In this document: positions 1 to 6,554 of the stretch, piece after piece
Numbering within the stretch: the first letter of the stretch is position 1
Layout of the letters: each line of letters begins with the position of its first letter
Source of the DNA: an uncultured Methanobrevibacter sp.
GTDB lineage: Archaea; Methanobacteriota; Methanobacteria; Methanobacteriales; Methanobacteriaceae
Direction: 5' to 3'
Assembly (NCBI GenBank): GCA_902782595.1
Contig: CACZNW010000136.1
Location: 1-12,486, forward strand
Length of the DNA stretch: 12,486 nt
The notes under the pieces: generated by a model
What the model saw: the letters and a program-made list of their open reading frames with translations, nothing else
The model's database searches: none
Told to the model about the DNA's origin: nothing
Translations under genes and position numbers: made by a program

Positions 1-39
1 GGTGAAAATGGGGTAAAATTAGAATTTGAAAATAATTAA
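1..39 (+). CDS. Possible C-terminal end of an upstream gene (partial)
   Basis: Frame 1 is open from the window edge for 12 codons and ends in TAA at 37-39. The encoded tail (GENGVKLEFENN) has the alternating charged and hydrophobic look of a real C-terminus. The other two plus-strand frames hit stops within the first few codons. The two-way terminator at 218-260 would fit a plus-strand gene ending here, although it lies 180 bases further on. No function can be given. With so few residues this could be chance. Confidence 0.3.
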   Translation, partial: GENGVKLEFENN

Positions 40-217
40 TATGAATTAATTAAAAACAAGTAAAAATAGATTTTTGCCACTCACTCTGTTTTGTAAAAAT
101 CGGCATGATGATTCATGATTTAAAATTGAAAACAGATTTATCGGCCCGAAATTGCGCTGAAACTAAAAAAGCGTACTGGGGATTGCAGGATATTTCCCTT
201 CAAAAAAATTTTCAAAA
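40..217. other. Gap without recognisable gene
   Basis: No convincing open frame is seen on either strand. The only structure noted is a 7-bp hairpin (GATTTTT at 69-75 with AAAAATC at 95-101) followed by a short CATGA/TCATG inverted repeat (104-108 / 113-117). It is probably the 3' untranslated space between two converging genes. Confidence 0.4.
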
Positions 218-260
218 CTGGGACGGGTAGCATTTGATTTCCCTGCCCAGGTTTTTTTTT
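218..260. terminator. Two-way hairpin/T-tract terminator
   Basis: CTGGG (218-222) pairs with CCCAG (246-250), and GGG (225-227) pairs with CCC (241-243) across a 2x2 internal loop. This GC-rich stem stands out in AT-rich DNA. A run of nine T (252-260) follows on the plus strand, and a T-rich stretch (complement of 201-217) follows on the minus strand. The larE-like stop codon lies directly beside it at 259-261. It therefore plausibly ends minus-strand larE transcription, and perhaps also a plus-strand gene from the left. Confidence 0.65.
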
Positions 261-1266
261 AAATATTTCTTCTTAAAAGCGGCAGCATGTCCATAAATGC
301 ATTAAGGGCATCGTCATAGCTTTTAAGGTTATGTCCCTCTATCAATCCGTTCTTATAAATTGTTATATTGTTCGAACAGACCTTTTCACTGTTTTCGAAG
401 GTTATTTCGCTTAACTGTTTTTTTGTATTTTCAAGGTTTATGGTATACGGAAGACAGTAGGAAAATGAATCGCCATTATGGCTGATTATGATGTGGTCAT
501 TATCTTCAATTTCTGATAAATTTAAAGCAACTTTTGGAAAACCTTGCTGTTTTAATGCATCGTTTATTTGTTTAAATTTATCTTGTGATAAAATTTCATT
601 AACATTGTCCACTTCAACAATACCAATTGGATCTAAATCCCGAACTTTGACGATTTCACAGTCGGTGTTATCCAGAATATAATCTTCGCAGTGCCCGATT
701 CTTCGAATCTTTCTGCGTGTTACGGGAGTGTTTGCAGGTATTCTTGTTGCAAGACAGGTGGTGGATTTTGAATATGTTATGTTATTTCTATCCAAATACT
801 CGTGAATCTCTTTTGAAGTTAACCTGGCTGTGATAAATGGTGTTTTAAAGTTCTTTTCATATGTAATTAAAATTCCCGGTCTGTCGTTTACCAGATCACT
901 TATGTTGTTTCCGTCACAGATAAAGTCATATCCCTTTTCAAGAGCTGTTTTTTGGATTGTGGAATACATCAGGCTGCGGCAGGTATGGCATCTTTCGGGT
1001 CCGTTTGATAGGAACCCTTTATTTTCATAAAAGTCGATGTCGATTACCTCGTGTTTTATGCTGAATGTTTCACAGGTCTTTCGGGTGTGTTCAATGAATC
1101 CCTCCGGAAACAGGTGATTGTCGATTGTAATTGCCAGGGTGTCTGATGCAACCCTTGAGGATAAGTATGAAAGCAGGGTTGAGTCGGCTCCTCCCGAAAA
1201 CCCTATTGCCACTTTTTTTCCTTTCAAAATATTTTCTACAGTGTTTATTTTTTCATCTATATTCAT
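259..1266 (-). CDS. larE: LarE-like ATP-dependent sulfur transferase (PP-loop)
   Basis: Predicted cytoplasmic PP-loop (N-type ATP pyrophosphatase) protein of the LarE family. LarE adds sulfur to the pyridinium-dicarboxylate precursor of the nickel-pincer cofactor of lactate racemase-type enzymes. Seen directly: the PP-loop motif GFSGGADS (residues 22-29), ERCHTC (91-96) and TTCLATRIP (169-177), the typical LarE block. The three cysteines C93, C96 and C171 form a CxxC-plus-C pattern, expected for the iron-sulfur type of LarE rather than the sacrificial single-cysteine type. The protein has 335 residues, whereas LarE is usually about 270; the extra 65-85 residues at the C-terminus match nothing I recognise. 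The start is ATG with GTGAT six bases upstream. No larA, larB or larC is in the window, so the true substrate in this organism is open; a related PP-loop thiolase role is possible. Confidence 0.8.
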   Translation of the reverse strand: MNIDEKINTVENILKGKKVAIGFSGGADSTLLSYLSSRVASDTLAITIDNHLFPEGFIEHTRKTCETFSIKHEVIDIDFYENKGFLSNGPERCHTCRSLMYSTIQKTALEKGYDFICDGNNISDLVNDRPGILITYEKNFKTPFITARLTSKEIHEYLDRNNITYSKSTTCLATRIPANTPVTRRKIRRIGHCEDYILDNTDCEIVKVRDLDPIGIVEVDNVNEILSQDKFKQINDALKQQGFPKVALNLSEIEDNDHIIISHNGDSFSYCLPYTINLENTKKQLSEITFENSEKVCSNNITIYKNGLIEGHNLKSYDDALNAFMDMLPLLRRNI

Positions 1267-1289
1267 CTTTAATCACAAACCGGAAGTAT

Positions 1290-1322
1290 ATAACTATAGT
1301 TATTTCTTCTGATTTAAATATC
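1290..1322 (-). promoter_or_regulatory. larE promoter with 14-bp palindromic operator
   Basis: On the minus strand a TATA-like GATATTTAAATC (1311-1322) lies about 45 bases before the larE start. Just downstream of it is a perfect 14-bp palindrome, ATAACTATAGTTAT (1290-1303), placed where transcription should begin. This is a typical repressor site position. The core TAAC-N4-GTTA recurs at 2050-2061. Confidence 0.45.
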
Positions 1323-1339
1323 TTTTGCCTTTGTGTTAA

Positions 1340-1945
1340 CTATTTGCGGGCAATAACAACCATGATATAGTCATTTTCTTTAACGTATGTTTTAACACTC
1401 TCAAAACCGGCATTTAGGAGGTATTTTTCCAATTCGGGTGCTGTATAAACACTCATTCCTTCAACGGTCTCCAGCCATTTCTCATCATCTGGATGATTTC
1501 CGTCAGTTCCCTGGGCAATCATAAACTGTCCCTTGGGTTTGATGATTCTTGAAACTTCCTTAAACGTTTCGCTGATTTCAGGCCAGAAATAAATGGTTTC
1601 AAATGCGCTGACCACATCATACGTTTCATCATCAACAGGCATATCGCAGACGTTGGCCTGTATGATGCGGCATCTTCCACTGGATTCGTTCCTTTTCAGC
1701 GATTCGGCAACTGACACTTCGGAGTAATCAAGTCCGTCAACATTATTTTCAGTTAATTTGAGGAATTTTTCAATATTCACTCCGCCGCCGCAGCCGATAT
1801 CAAGTATTCTGTCATTTTCACCAATCTCAATGCATTCAAATGCAAATTCAGATATTTCCCGGTGGTTTTCGTTCATATTTCGTATTGTTTCAATGCCTTC
1901 GCTGCCATGGGGCCTCATGCATTGATCGATTTTTTGAGCAACCAT
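1340..1945 (-). CDS. Class I SAM-dependent methyltransferase
   Basis: Small cytoplasmic methyltransferase of 201 residues with a Rossmann-type SAM fold. Motif I is clear (ILDIGCGGG, residues 47-55). It is followed by an acidic strand end (VDGLDYSE) that would hold the ribose of SAM, then NVCDMP, the usual adenine-contact motif, and VVSAFETIYFWPE after it. The N-terminal block with MRPHGSEG and MNENHRE resembles a family common in Methanobrevibacter whose substrates are unknown. I chose ATG at 1945. A TTG two codons upstream is possible but less likely. It lies 73 bases upstream of larE on the same strand, with a separate promoter between them, so the two need not be one operon. It is divergent from the solute-binding protein across a palindrome-rich region. 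The substrate cannot be named. Confidence 0.85.
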   Translation of the reverse strand: MVAQKIDQCMRPHGSEGIETIRNMNENHREISEFAFECIEIGENDRILDIGCGGGVNIEKFLKLTENNVDGLDYSEVSVAESLKRNESSGRCRIIQANVCDMPVDDETYDVVSAFETIYFWPEISETFKEVSRIIKPKGQFMIAQGTDGNHPDDEKWLETVEGMSVYTAPELEKYLLNAGFESVKTYVKENDYIMVVIARK

Positions 1946-2002
1946 AATCAAACCCTTGCTGATATTTTTCTTAGAGATTAATATAGTCTTTAATTTTAAA
2001 AA

Positions 2003-2015
2003 CTTTTATATATTT
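2003..2015 (-). promoter_or_regulatory. Methyltransferase promoter (TATA box)
   Basis: The minus strand reads AAAATATATAAAAG across 2002-2015, a strong archaeal TATA box. Transcription would begin near 1980, leaving a leader of roughly 35 bases before the ATG at 1945. Confidence 0.5.
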
Positions 2016-2049
2016 TGAATGAAATATTATTTTTAAGGGATTCAGAATA

Positions 2050-2061
2050 TAACAATTGTTA
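2050..2061. promoter_or_regulatory. Palindromic operator TAAC-N4-GTTA
   Basis: TAACAATTGTTA is a perfect 12-bp palindrome between the divergent TATA boxes of the methyltransferase and the binding protein. It shares half-sites (ATAAC / GTTA) and 4-bp spacing with the palindrome in front of larE (1290-1303). The same regulator could act on all three genes; this is inference. Confidence 0.45.
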
Positions 2062-2063
2062 AT

Positions 2064-2097
2064 CAAGTAAAGAAGTAATATATTTATACTTTACTTG
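2064..2097 (+). promoter_or_regulatory. Binding-protein promoter: TATA box bracketed by a 9-bp inverted repeat
   Basis: CAAGTAAAG (2064-2072) and CTTTACTTG (2089-2097) are perfect inverted repeats. The 16-bp spacer contains the TATA box (ATATATTTATA, 2078-2088). A dimeric regulator binding both arms would cover the TATA box and block TBP. Expected transcription start is near 2105-2110, giving a leader of about 40 bases. Confidence 0.55.
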
Positions 2098-2112
2098 TAA
2101 TAACTAATAGTA

Positions 2113-2133
2113 TAATAAATTTTAAATTTATTA
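2113..2133 (+). repeat. 21-bp palindrome in the leader of the binding-protein gene
   Basis: TAATAAATTT (2113-2122) and AAATTTATTA (2124-2133) are perfect arms around one base. It lies between the expected transcription start and the Shine-Dalgarno. It may be another operator half or a weak leader hairpin. Being all A and T, chance is a real alternative. Confidence 0.35.
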
Positions 2134-2150
2134 ATATAATGGTGAAAAAA

Positions 2151-3122
2151 ATGAATAAAAAGATTACATTTGTTCTAGTGTTGGCACTTGCTGCATTTCT
2201 AGTCATGGGATCAGCCAGTGCAGGATTCTTCGACTTTTTAGGTGGAGGATCAGACACTGTAAAAATAGGTTATTTACCTTCAGACCACGACTCTGCATTA
2301 TTTGTCGCAGACACTCAGGGTTTATACAAAGAAAAAGGAATCAACGTTGAACTTGTTCCATTCAACAATGGTGGAGATTTAATGACTGCTATGGCCAGTG
2401 GTGATATATCCGTAGGTTATGTGGGAATTTCTCCTGTATTATCTTCAATTTCTGCTGGTGTTCCTGTAAAAGTTATTTCCGCTGCTCAGATAGAAGGTAG
2501 TGGAATTCTTGTAACCAAAGATTCCAATATTCACAGCGCACAGGATCTGGCCGGTAAAACAGTTGCAACACCGGGTGAGGCATCAATTCAGCACGTACTG
2601 CTTTCATCATACCTTGCTGAAAACGGCATGTCAACAGATGATATCAATGAATCTGCAATGAAAGTTCCGTCAATCAATGACGCTTTAAAAACAGGCAGTC
2701 TGCCTGCAGCTATTACTTTCCAGCCTTATGTAAGTCTTGGTGAAACCGATGCAAATCTTGAAGAACTTGTTGATTCTTCAGAAATCGCTCCGGGTCACCC
2801 ATGCTGTGTTGTAGCAGCATCAGACGACTTCCTCAAAAACCATAAGGACACAGCTAAAGACATCGTTGCAATCCATGAAAACGCAACCAAATTCATCAAT
2901 GACAATATTAAAGCAGGTAAAACTGCAGAAGTAGTTAAATTATTACCTTCTGATATTGTTGCCAATGAAGATGCGGAAGTCAAATCATTGGAAAGCTTCC
3001 CATTTGTTTCCGGTTTAAGTGATGAGTATAAAGCGGATGTAGATGTCTTCCAAGGTCTGGAAGTAGAACTGGGAATCTTAAACAGTACAATTCCACACGA
3101 AAAGTTATACTGGGAAGCATAG
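2151..3122 (+). CDS. Secreted ABC-type solute-binding protein (NMT1/SsuA/TauA-like)
   Basis: Extracytoplasmic binding protein of 323 residues. A Sec signal peptide is visible: lysines, then a hydrophobic core (TFVLVLALAAFLVMG), then an A-S-A cleavage site before GFFDFLGG. There is no lipobox cysteine. The mature part begins with the typical strand VKIGYLPSDHDSALFVA and continues with GLYKEKGINVELVPF, a small-residue block (GDLMTAMASGDISVGYVG) and DLAGKTVATPG. This order is characteristic of the nitrate/sulfonate/taurine/thiamine-precursor binding family (COG0715). I use the second ATG (2151) because GGTGA at 2141-2145 is a good Shine-Dalgarno for it, while the ATG at 2139 has none. No permease or ATPase gene is adjacent, so partners must lie elsewhere. 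The ligand is unknown; a sulfonate is one possibility from the family. Confidence 0.85.
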   Translation: MNKKITFVLVLALAAFLVMGSASAGFFDFLGGGSDTVKIGYLPSDHDSALFVADTQGLYKEKGINVELVPFNNGGDLMTAMASGDISVGYVGISPVLSSISAGVPVKVISAAQIEGSGILVTKDSNIHSAQDLAGKTVATPGEASIQHVLLSSYLAENGMSTDDINESAMKVPSINDALKTGSLPAAITFQPYVSLGETDANLEELVDSSEIAPGHPCCVVAASDDFLKNHKDTAKDIVAIHENATKFINDNIKAGKTAEVVKLLPSDIVANEDAEVKSLESFPFVSGLSDEYKADVDVFQGLEVELGILNSTIPHEKLYWEA

Positions 3123-3155
3123 TTTCTAACTATGCTTTATTTTTTTAATTTTTTT
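3115..3155 (+). terminator. Intrinsic-type terminator of the binding-protein gene
   Basis: A perfect 10-bp stem (AAGCATAGTT, 3115-3124; AACTATGCTT, 3128-3137) with a TCT loop includes the stop codon. It is followed by a T-rich tract to 3155. The T tract overlaps the end of the converging DUF447 gene. Confidence 0.75.
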
Positions 3156-3768
3156 CATATTCGGCTCTTAAATTGGCCATTGCTCTTTTTGTCTTTTCAT
3201 CCGAAACCTTTTCAATCACGCGCTGATTTTCAATCACTCTTGCCATATATTCGCTTCTTTTATCATCATCAACGATTTTATACCTGGAAAAATTAACAAG
3301 GCATTCGATAAGGCCGCTCATTCCACGGTTGAATGCCATTACATTGTCTTTTATAATAATTTCTCTGATTTTCCCGGTTATAAAGTAGATATTGTTGTTT
3401 CCTTTGACGGGGAAATTTTCCGGAGTCCTGACGTCGACATTTTCAACGTCCACAATAATGTATGCAGGGGTATTTTTAATAACTGCAATGTCTGAATCGT
3501 TACTGTAATATTCATCGCCCAGACAGTCCAGTGTGGCATATGTGAAAACCAGAGGGTCTCGTGTAACGTTAACCACATATTCTCCTGTATCCAGAATGTT
3601 TTTCAGTGTTTTTGACCCTTCAAAGATATGGCAGTGAACTTTATTTTCGCCCAGATAGACAAATGCAAAGGCCCCCGCATTTTTAACGCCGTTTTTACTG
3701 ACTGTTGTTGTAATGCATTCATACTGGAGGTCTTTTTCAATTCCAATTCTTTTCAATTCATCTTTCAT
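3145..3768 (-). CDS. DUF447 family protein (predicted flavin-binding split barrel)
   Basis: A 207-residue protein resembling the archaeal DUF447 / COG2457 family, related to FMN-binding split barrels. Seen: an N-terminal barrel-like half with strands such as YECITTTVS, AFAFVYLGENKVHCHIFEGS and GEYVVNVTRDPLVFTYATL. A second half begins with PAYIIVDVENVDVR and includes IYFITGKIREIII. It ends in a helical region with MSGLIECLVNFSRYK and a charged tail. Family members are also found in bacterial gene clusters for methanopterin-linked C1 transfer, so a methanopterin-related role is plausible but unproven. The gene starts inside the end of the upstream unknown gene (11-base overlap). GGTGAT, seven bases or so before the ATG, is a perfect Shine-Dalgarno match, so the pair is translationally coupled. 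Confidence 0.75.
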   Translation of the reverse strand: MKDELKRIGIEKDLQYECITTTVSKNGVKNAGAFAFVYLGENKVHCHIFEGSKTLKNILDTGEYVVNVTRDPLVFTYATLDCLGDEYYSNDSDIAVIKNTPAYIIVDVENVDVRTPENFPVKGNNNIYFITGKIREIIIKDNVMAFNRGMSGLIECLVNFSRYKIVDDDKRSEYMARVIENQRVIEKVSDEKTKRAMANLRAEYEKN

Positions 3769-4117
3769 TTAAATCACCCTGAAATCCCTCTGCAATTTTG
3801 CTGAGATTCAAAAATACGTTTGCAAGTGAACCGGCCACTTCCCGAAGCTCCTCCGCCTCAATGCTTTTAAGGGCTTCAATGTATTGTGGAAATGTCCGGC
3901 GTCCGTTTTGAAAAAAGAGATAATATTCGTTAAGGTTGACTTCATCCCGATTCAAGTCATCCACAATGTCCCTGTAGATTTGCTCCAAATCATTAAGGGA
4001 TTCCTCAAGCATTTCTTTTACATCATCGGTGGAATCTGAAGTTTCAAGTTTTTGAAAAACACTGTTCAGTCTGACAATCGAGAGGGTATATGTTTCCAAA
4101 TCAATTTCACCATACAT
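3758..4117 (-). CDS. Small helical protein of unknown function, paired with DUF447
   Basis: I do not recognise this 119-residue protein. It is acidic and looks almost entirely alpha-helical, with heptad-like leucine/isoleucine spacing (for example IVRLNSVFQKLE, MLEESLNDLEQIYRDIVDDL) and no membrane segment. The middle part reads YYLFFQNGRRTFPQYIEAL, and the C-terminus VFLNLSKIAEGFQG. Such a protein could be a partner or chaperone of the DUF447 protein, with which it overlaps by 11 bases. The start ATG at 4117 has GTGAT close upstream. The reading frame has coherent amino-acid use and is very likely real. No promoter is visible in the 48 bases before it. Confidence 0.7.
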   Translation of the reverse strand: MYGEIDLETYTLSIVRLNSVFQKLETSDSTDDVKEMLEESLNDLEQIYRDIVDDLNRDEVNLNEYYLFFQNGRRTFPQYIEALKSIEAEELREVAGSLANVFLNLSKIAEGFQGDLNER

Positions 4118-4125
4118 ACAATCAC

Positions 4126-4168
4126 AAAAAATAAAAAAAGAGTTAATTTTCTCAATGTGAGAAAATTA
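4126..4168 (-). terminator. Hairpin/T-tract terminator after acetyl-CoA synthetase
   Basis: A perfect 11-bp stem (TAATTTTCTCA, 4144-4154; TGAGAAAATTA, 4158-4168) with a 3-base loop includes the TAA stop of the synthetase gene. On the minus strand it is followed by a T-rich tract (complement of the A run 4126-4139). It fills nearly all of the gap to the next gene. Confidence 0.7.
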
Positions 4169-6262
4169 TAATTTGATTTTAATATCAAGAGCACTTGATC
4201 CTTCTTCATAAACGAATATAGGGTTGATATCAAGTTCTGATATTTCAGGGAAGTCCAGGGTTAATCTGGCTACTCTTTTAATAGCTTCCTTAACTTCCTC
4301 AACATCACAAGGTGCTTCTCCACGGTATCCTTCAAGCAGTTTGGATACTTTGGTTGAAGCAATCTGTTCCTCGATTTCCTGGGAACTCATTCCCTTTGCA
4401 AGGTTGAATGAAACGTCCTCAATAAGGTTAACGTAGATTCCTCCCATACCGAATGCAATCATAGGCCCGAATTGCTGGTCACGAATCATACCGACAATGA
4501 CTTCTTCACCGGAATCCATCATTTTCTGTACCTCTACACCGTCAGGGACAATGTCTGGGTGTGCAGCTTTGGCGTTTGCAATGATTTCATCATATGTTGC
4601 TTTTGCTTCATCGGCATTGGTTATTCCAACCTTTACTCCTCCTATATCGGATTTGTGAAGGATTTTATCTGATGCGATTTTAAGCACAACCGGAAATCCC
4701 ATTTCTTCTGCAAGTTCAGCCGCCTCGTCAGCGGATGTTGACAGTTTGATAGGTGCTGCTGAAATTCCATAGGCTTCAGCAACGGCATATGCTTCACTTC
4801 CAAGCAGGGTGTCTCTGCCGTCAGCTTTGACTTTTTCAAATATTGCCTCTACACTGTCTCTGTCAATGTCATCAATGTTGTCGATTACATCATCATAGTC
4901 TCTTTCTTCCAGTCCTGCGAACTTAACCATTGCTTCGAGTGCGGTTACTGCGGTTTCAGGGAATACATAGGTTGGTATTCCGTTTTCCCTTAGGGCATTG
5001 TTTGCATCCTCAAATGTCGGTCCTCCCATGTTAACGACAAGAACAGGTTTGTCGAATTTCTTTTTCTCTTCAATAATTGCTTCAGCAATTCCGTCGGGAT
5101 CGGCTGATGCTGTCGGACAGACCATTACGATTAAACTGTCGACGTCTTCATAACCTAAAACGAGTTCAAGGGATTCCTTGTATCTGATTACCGGTGCATC
5201 TCCCAGCACGTCAATAGGGTTTTTGGCACTTCCCTCTTCGGTAACGCATTCTTTTAATTTTGCAGTGGTTTCCTCATCAAACTGAACGAGTTCCAGTCCT
5301 GCCTTTTCCATTGCATCTACGGTAAGTACTCCTCCACCTCCCGCATTGGTAATGATGGCCACTCTGTCTCCTTTTGGAAGTGGGGCTTTTGAAAATGCAA
5401 GTCCAAGGTCAAATAACTCGGCCATTGTTTCAACACGCATGATTCCTGACTGGTGGAATGCTGTGTCGAATGCAAGGTCACTTCCCGCCAGCGCTCCGGT
5501 ATGTGAGGATGCTGCGGCTGCTCCTGCAGAACTTGAACCTGATTTAAGCACGATAATAGGTTTTTTGTGAGCGGTCTCCCTCATGGTTCTTACAAAGTCG
5601 TCGTCATCGGATATTGATTCAAGATAACAGATGATTACCTTGGTGTCATCGTCTTCGGCCAGATACTGCAGCAATTCTATTTCGCTTACTCCTGCCTTGT
5701 TTCCTAAACTGATAACTTTACTGAATCCGATTCCGGATATTATACTCCAGTCGATGATTGCCACCATCATTGCTCCACTTTGTGAAATGAATGCCATGTT
5801 TCCGGTTGGAGGCATCATCTGTGAAAATGACCCGTTCAGCGGGGTGTGTGAATCGGTTATTCCTAAACTGTTCGGTCCAATAATGTTTATCCCATATTCT
5901 TTTCCAAGTGCGGTCAGTTCAGCTTCCAGCTTGGCTCCTTCTTCGCCAACTTCTTTAAAACCGGCGGTAATAACTACCATGTTTTCAATTCCAACTTCAC
6001 CGCATTCCTTAACTGCTGTATTTACAAATGGGGAAGGAATTGTGATAATTACCAAGTCTACTTTTCCAGGTACGTCTTTAATGTTGGCATAAGCCTGTTT
6101 GCCTAGAATTTCTCCGCCTTTTGGGTTTACCGGATATATTTCACCTTCAAATCCATCATTGATAAGATTGTCAACGATGATATATCCTACTTTTCCAGGG
6201 GTATTGGATGCTCCAATAACCGCTACAGATTCAGGTTTAAACATCTTATTGAGATCTATCAT
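4166..6262 (-). CDS. acd: Acetyl-CoA synthetase (ADP-forming), fused alpha-beta
   Basis: Cytoplasmic enzyme interconverting acyl-CoA + ADP + phosphate with acid + CoA + ATP; acetate is the usual substrate. The 698 residues have the domain order of fused archaeal enzymes: CoA-binding Rossmann domain (about 1-135, with VAVIGASN at 13-20 and NIIGPNSLGI at 126-135), succinyl-CoA-ligase-like domains (about 150-450), an acidic linker (about 452-470), then an ATP-grasp domain (about 475-698). The phosphohistidine motif SSHTGALAG gives H254. The beta-part motif HKSDIGGV gives H536, the second phosphohistidine in this family. AGGAG eight bases before the ATG supports the start. In a hydrogenotrophic methanogen it may assimilate acetate or recycle acetyl-CoA energy. 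Exact acyl specificity cannot be read from sequence. Confidence 0.93.
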   Translation of the reverse strand: MIDLNKMFKPESVAVIGASNTPGKVGYIIVDNLINDGFEGEIYPVNPKGGEILGKQAYANIKDVPGKVDLVIITIPSPFVNTAVKECGEVGIENMVVITAGFKEVGEEGAKLEAELTALGKEYGINIIGPNSLGITDSHTPLNGSFSQMMPPTGNMAFISQSGAMMVAIIDWSIISGIGFSKVISLGNKAGVSEIELLQYLAEDDDTKVIICYLESISDDDDFVRTMRETAHKKPIIVLKSGSSSAGAAAASSHTGALAGSDLAFDTAFHQSGIMRVETMAELFDLGLAFSKAPLPKGDRVAIITNAGGGGVLTVDAMEKAGLELVQFDEETTAKLKECVTEEGSAKNPIDVLGDAPVIRYKESLELVLGYEDVDSLIVMVCPTASADPDGIAEAIIEEKKKFDKPVLVVNMGGPTFEDANNALRENGIPTYVFPETAVTALEAMVKFAGLEERDYDDVIDNIDDIDRDSVEAIFEKVKADGRDTLLGSEAYAVAEAYGISAAPIKLSTSADEAAELAEEMGFPVVLKIASDKILHKSDIGGVKVGITNADEAKATYDEIIANAKAAHPDIVPDGVEVQKMMDSGEEVIVGMIRDQQFGPMIAFGMGGIYVNLIEDVSFNLAKGMSSQEIEEQIASTKVSKLLEGYRGEAPCDVEEVKEAIKRVARLTLDFPEISELDINPIFVYEEGSSALDIKIKL

Positions 6263-6299
6263 AAGTTTTTCTCCTGTTTGGTTTTTTTCATATTGTCAT

Positions 6300-6348
6300 A
6301 TTAATTATCATGATAAATAATTAACATTTTAATATAATTATATATCTT
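6300..6348 (-). promoter_or_regulatory. Promoter and imperfect palindrome before the synthetase gene
   Basis: On the minus strand a TATA-like AAGATATATAATTA lies at about 6335-6348. About 25 bases downstream is a 22-bp palindrome (6300-6321) with a perfect 12-bp core TTATCATGATAA (6305-6316) and one mismatch before the ATTA/TAAT arms. It covers the expected start of transcription, so it may be an operator. Confidence 0.4.
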
Positions 6349-6387
6349 ATTATATTATTATTTAAATTTAATGTAGTATAATTTTCG

Positions 6388-6461
6388 TTTTAACAGTTAT
6401 TGTCAACTTTTTTTTCAATCAAAAGAATTAAATATTCATAATTATTGTCCTGACTGTTAAA
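6388..6461. repeat. Long-spaced inverted repeat and direct repeat in the divergent region
   Basis: TTTAACAGT (6389-6397) and ACTGTTAAA (6453-6461) are perfect 9-bp inverted repeats 55 bases apart. TTATTGTC occurs twice in the same orientation inside them (6397-6404 and 6442-6449). They lie between the promoters of acetyl-CoA synthetase and connectase, where paired sites could allow looping by a regulator. No protein is implicated. Confidence 0.35.
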
Positions 6462-6479
6462 GTTTATAATGTATGATAA

Positions 6480-6488
6480 TTATAAATA
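6480..6488 (+). promoter_or_regulatory. Connectase promoter (TATA box)
   Basis: TTATAAATA at 6480-6488 would place transcription start near 6509 and give a leader of about 45 bases. Confidence 0.45.
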
Positions 6489-6505
6489 TACATAAATAAT
6501 AAACA

Positions 6506-6540
6506 AATGATATTTTAAAAATATTAATAAAAATATCATT
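6506..6540 (+). repeat. Leader hairpin / inverted repeat before connectase
   Basis: AATGATATTTT (6506-6516) and AAAATATCATT (6530-6540) are perfect 11-bp arms with a 13-base spacer. It ends four bases before the Shine-Dalgarno AGGAGAT (6545-6551). It could be an mRNA hairpin that tunes ribosome access or a start-site operator. Confidence 0.45.
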
Positions 6541-6554
6541 AATTAGGAGATATT

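Noticed and set aside
2139..2150. Earlier ATG for the binding-protein gene
   Set aside because: It lies on top of the GGTGA that serves the ATG at 2151 and has no Shine-Dalgarno of its own; the signal peptide is complete from 2151.
5631..6092. Long plus-strand open frame (153 codons) opposite the acetyl-CoA synthetase gene
   Set aside because: It is a shadow of the synthetase coding strand, with no Shine-Dalgarno, no family motif and a proline/serine-rich composition typical of antisense frames.
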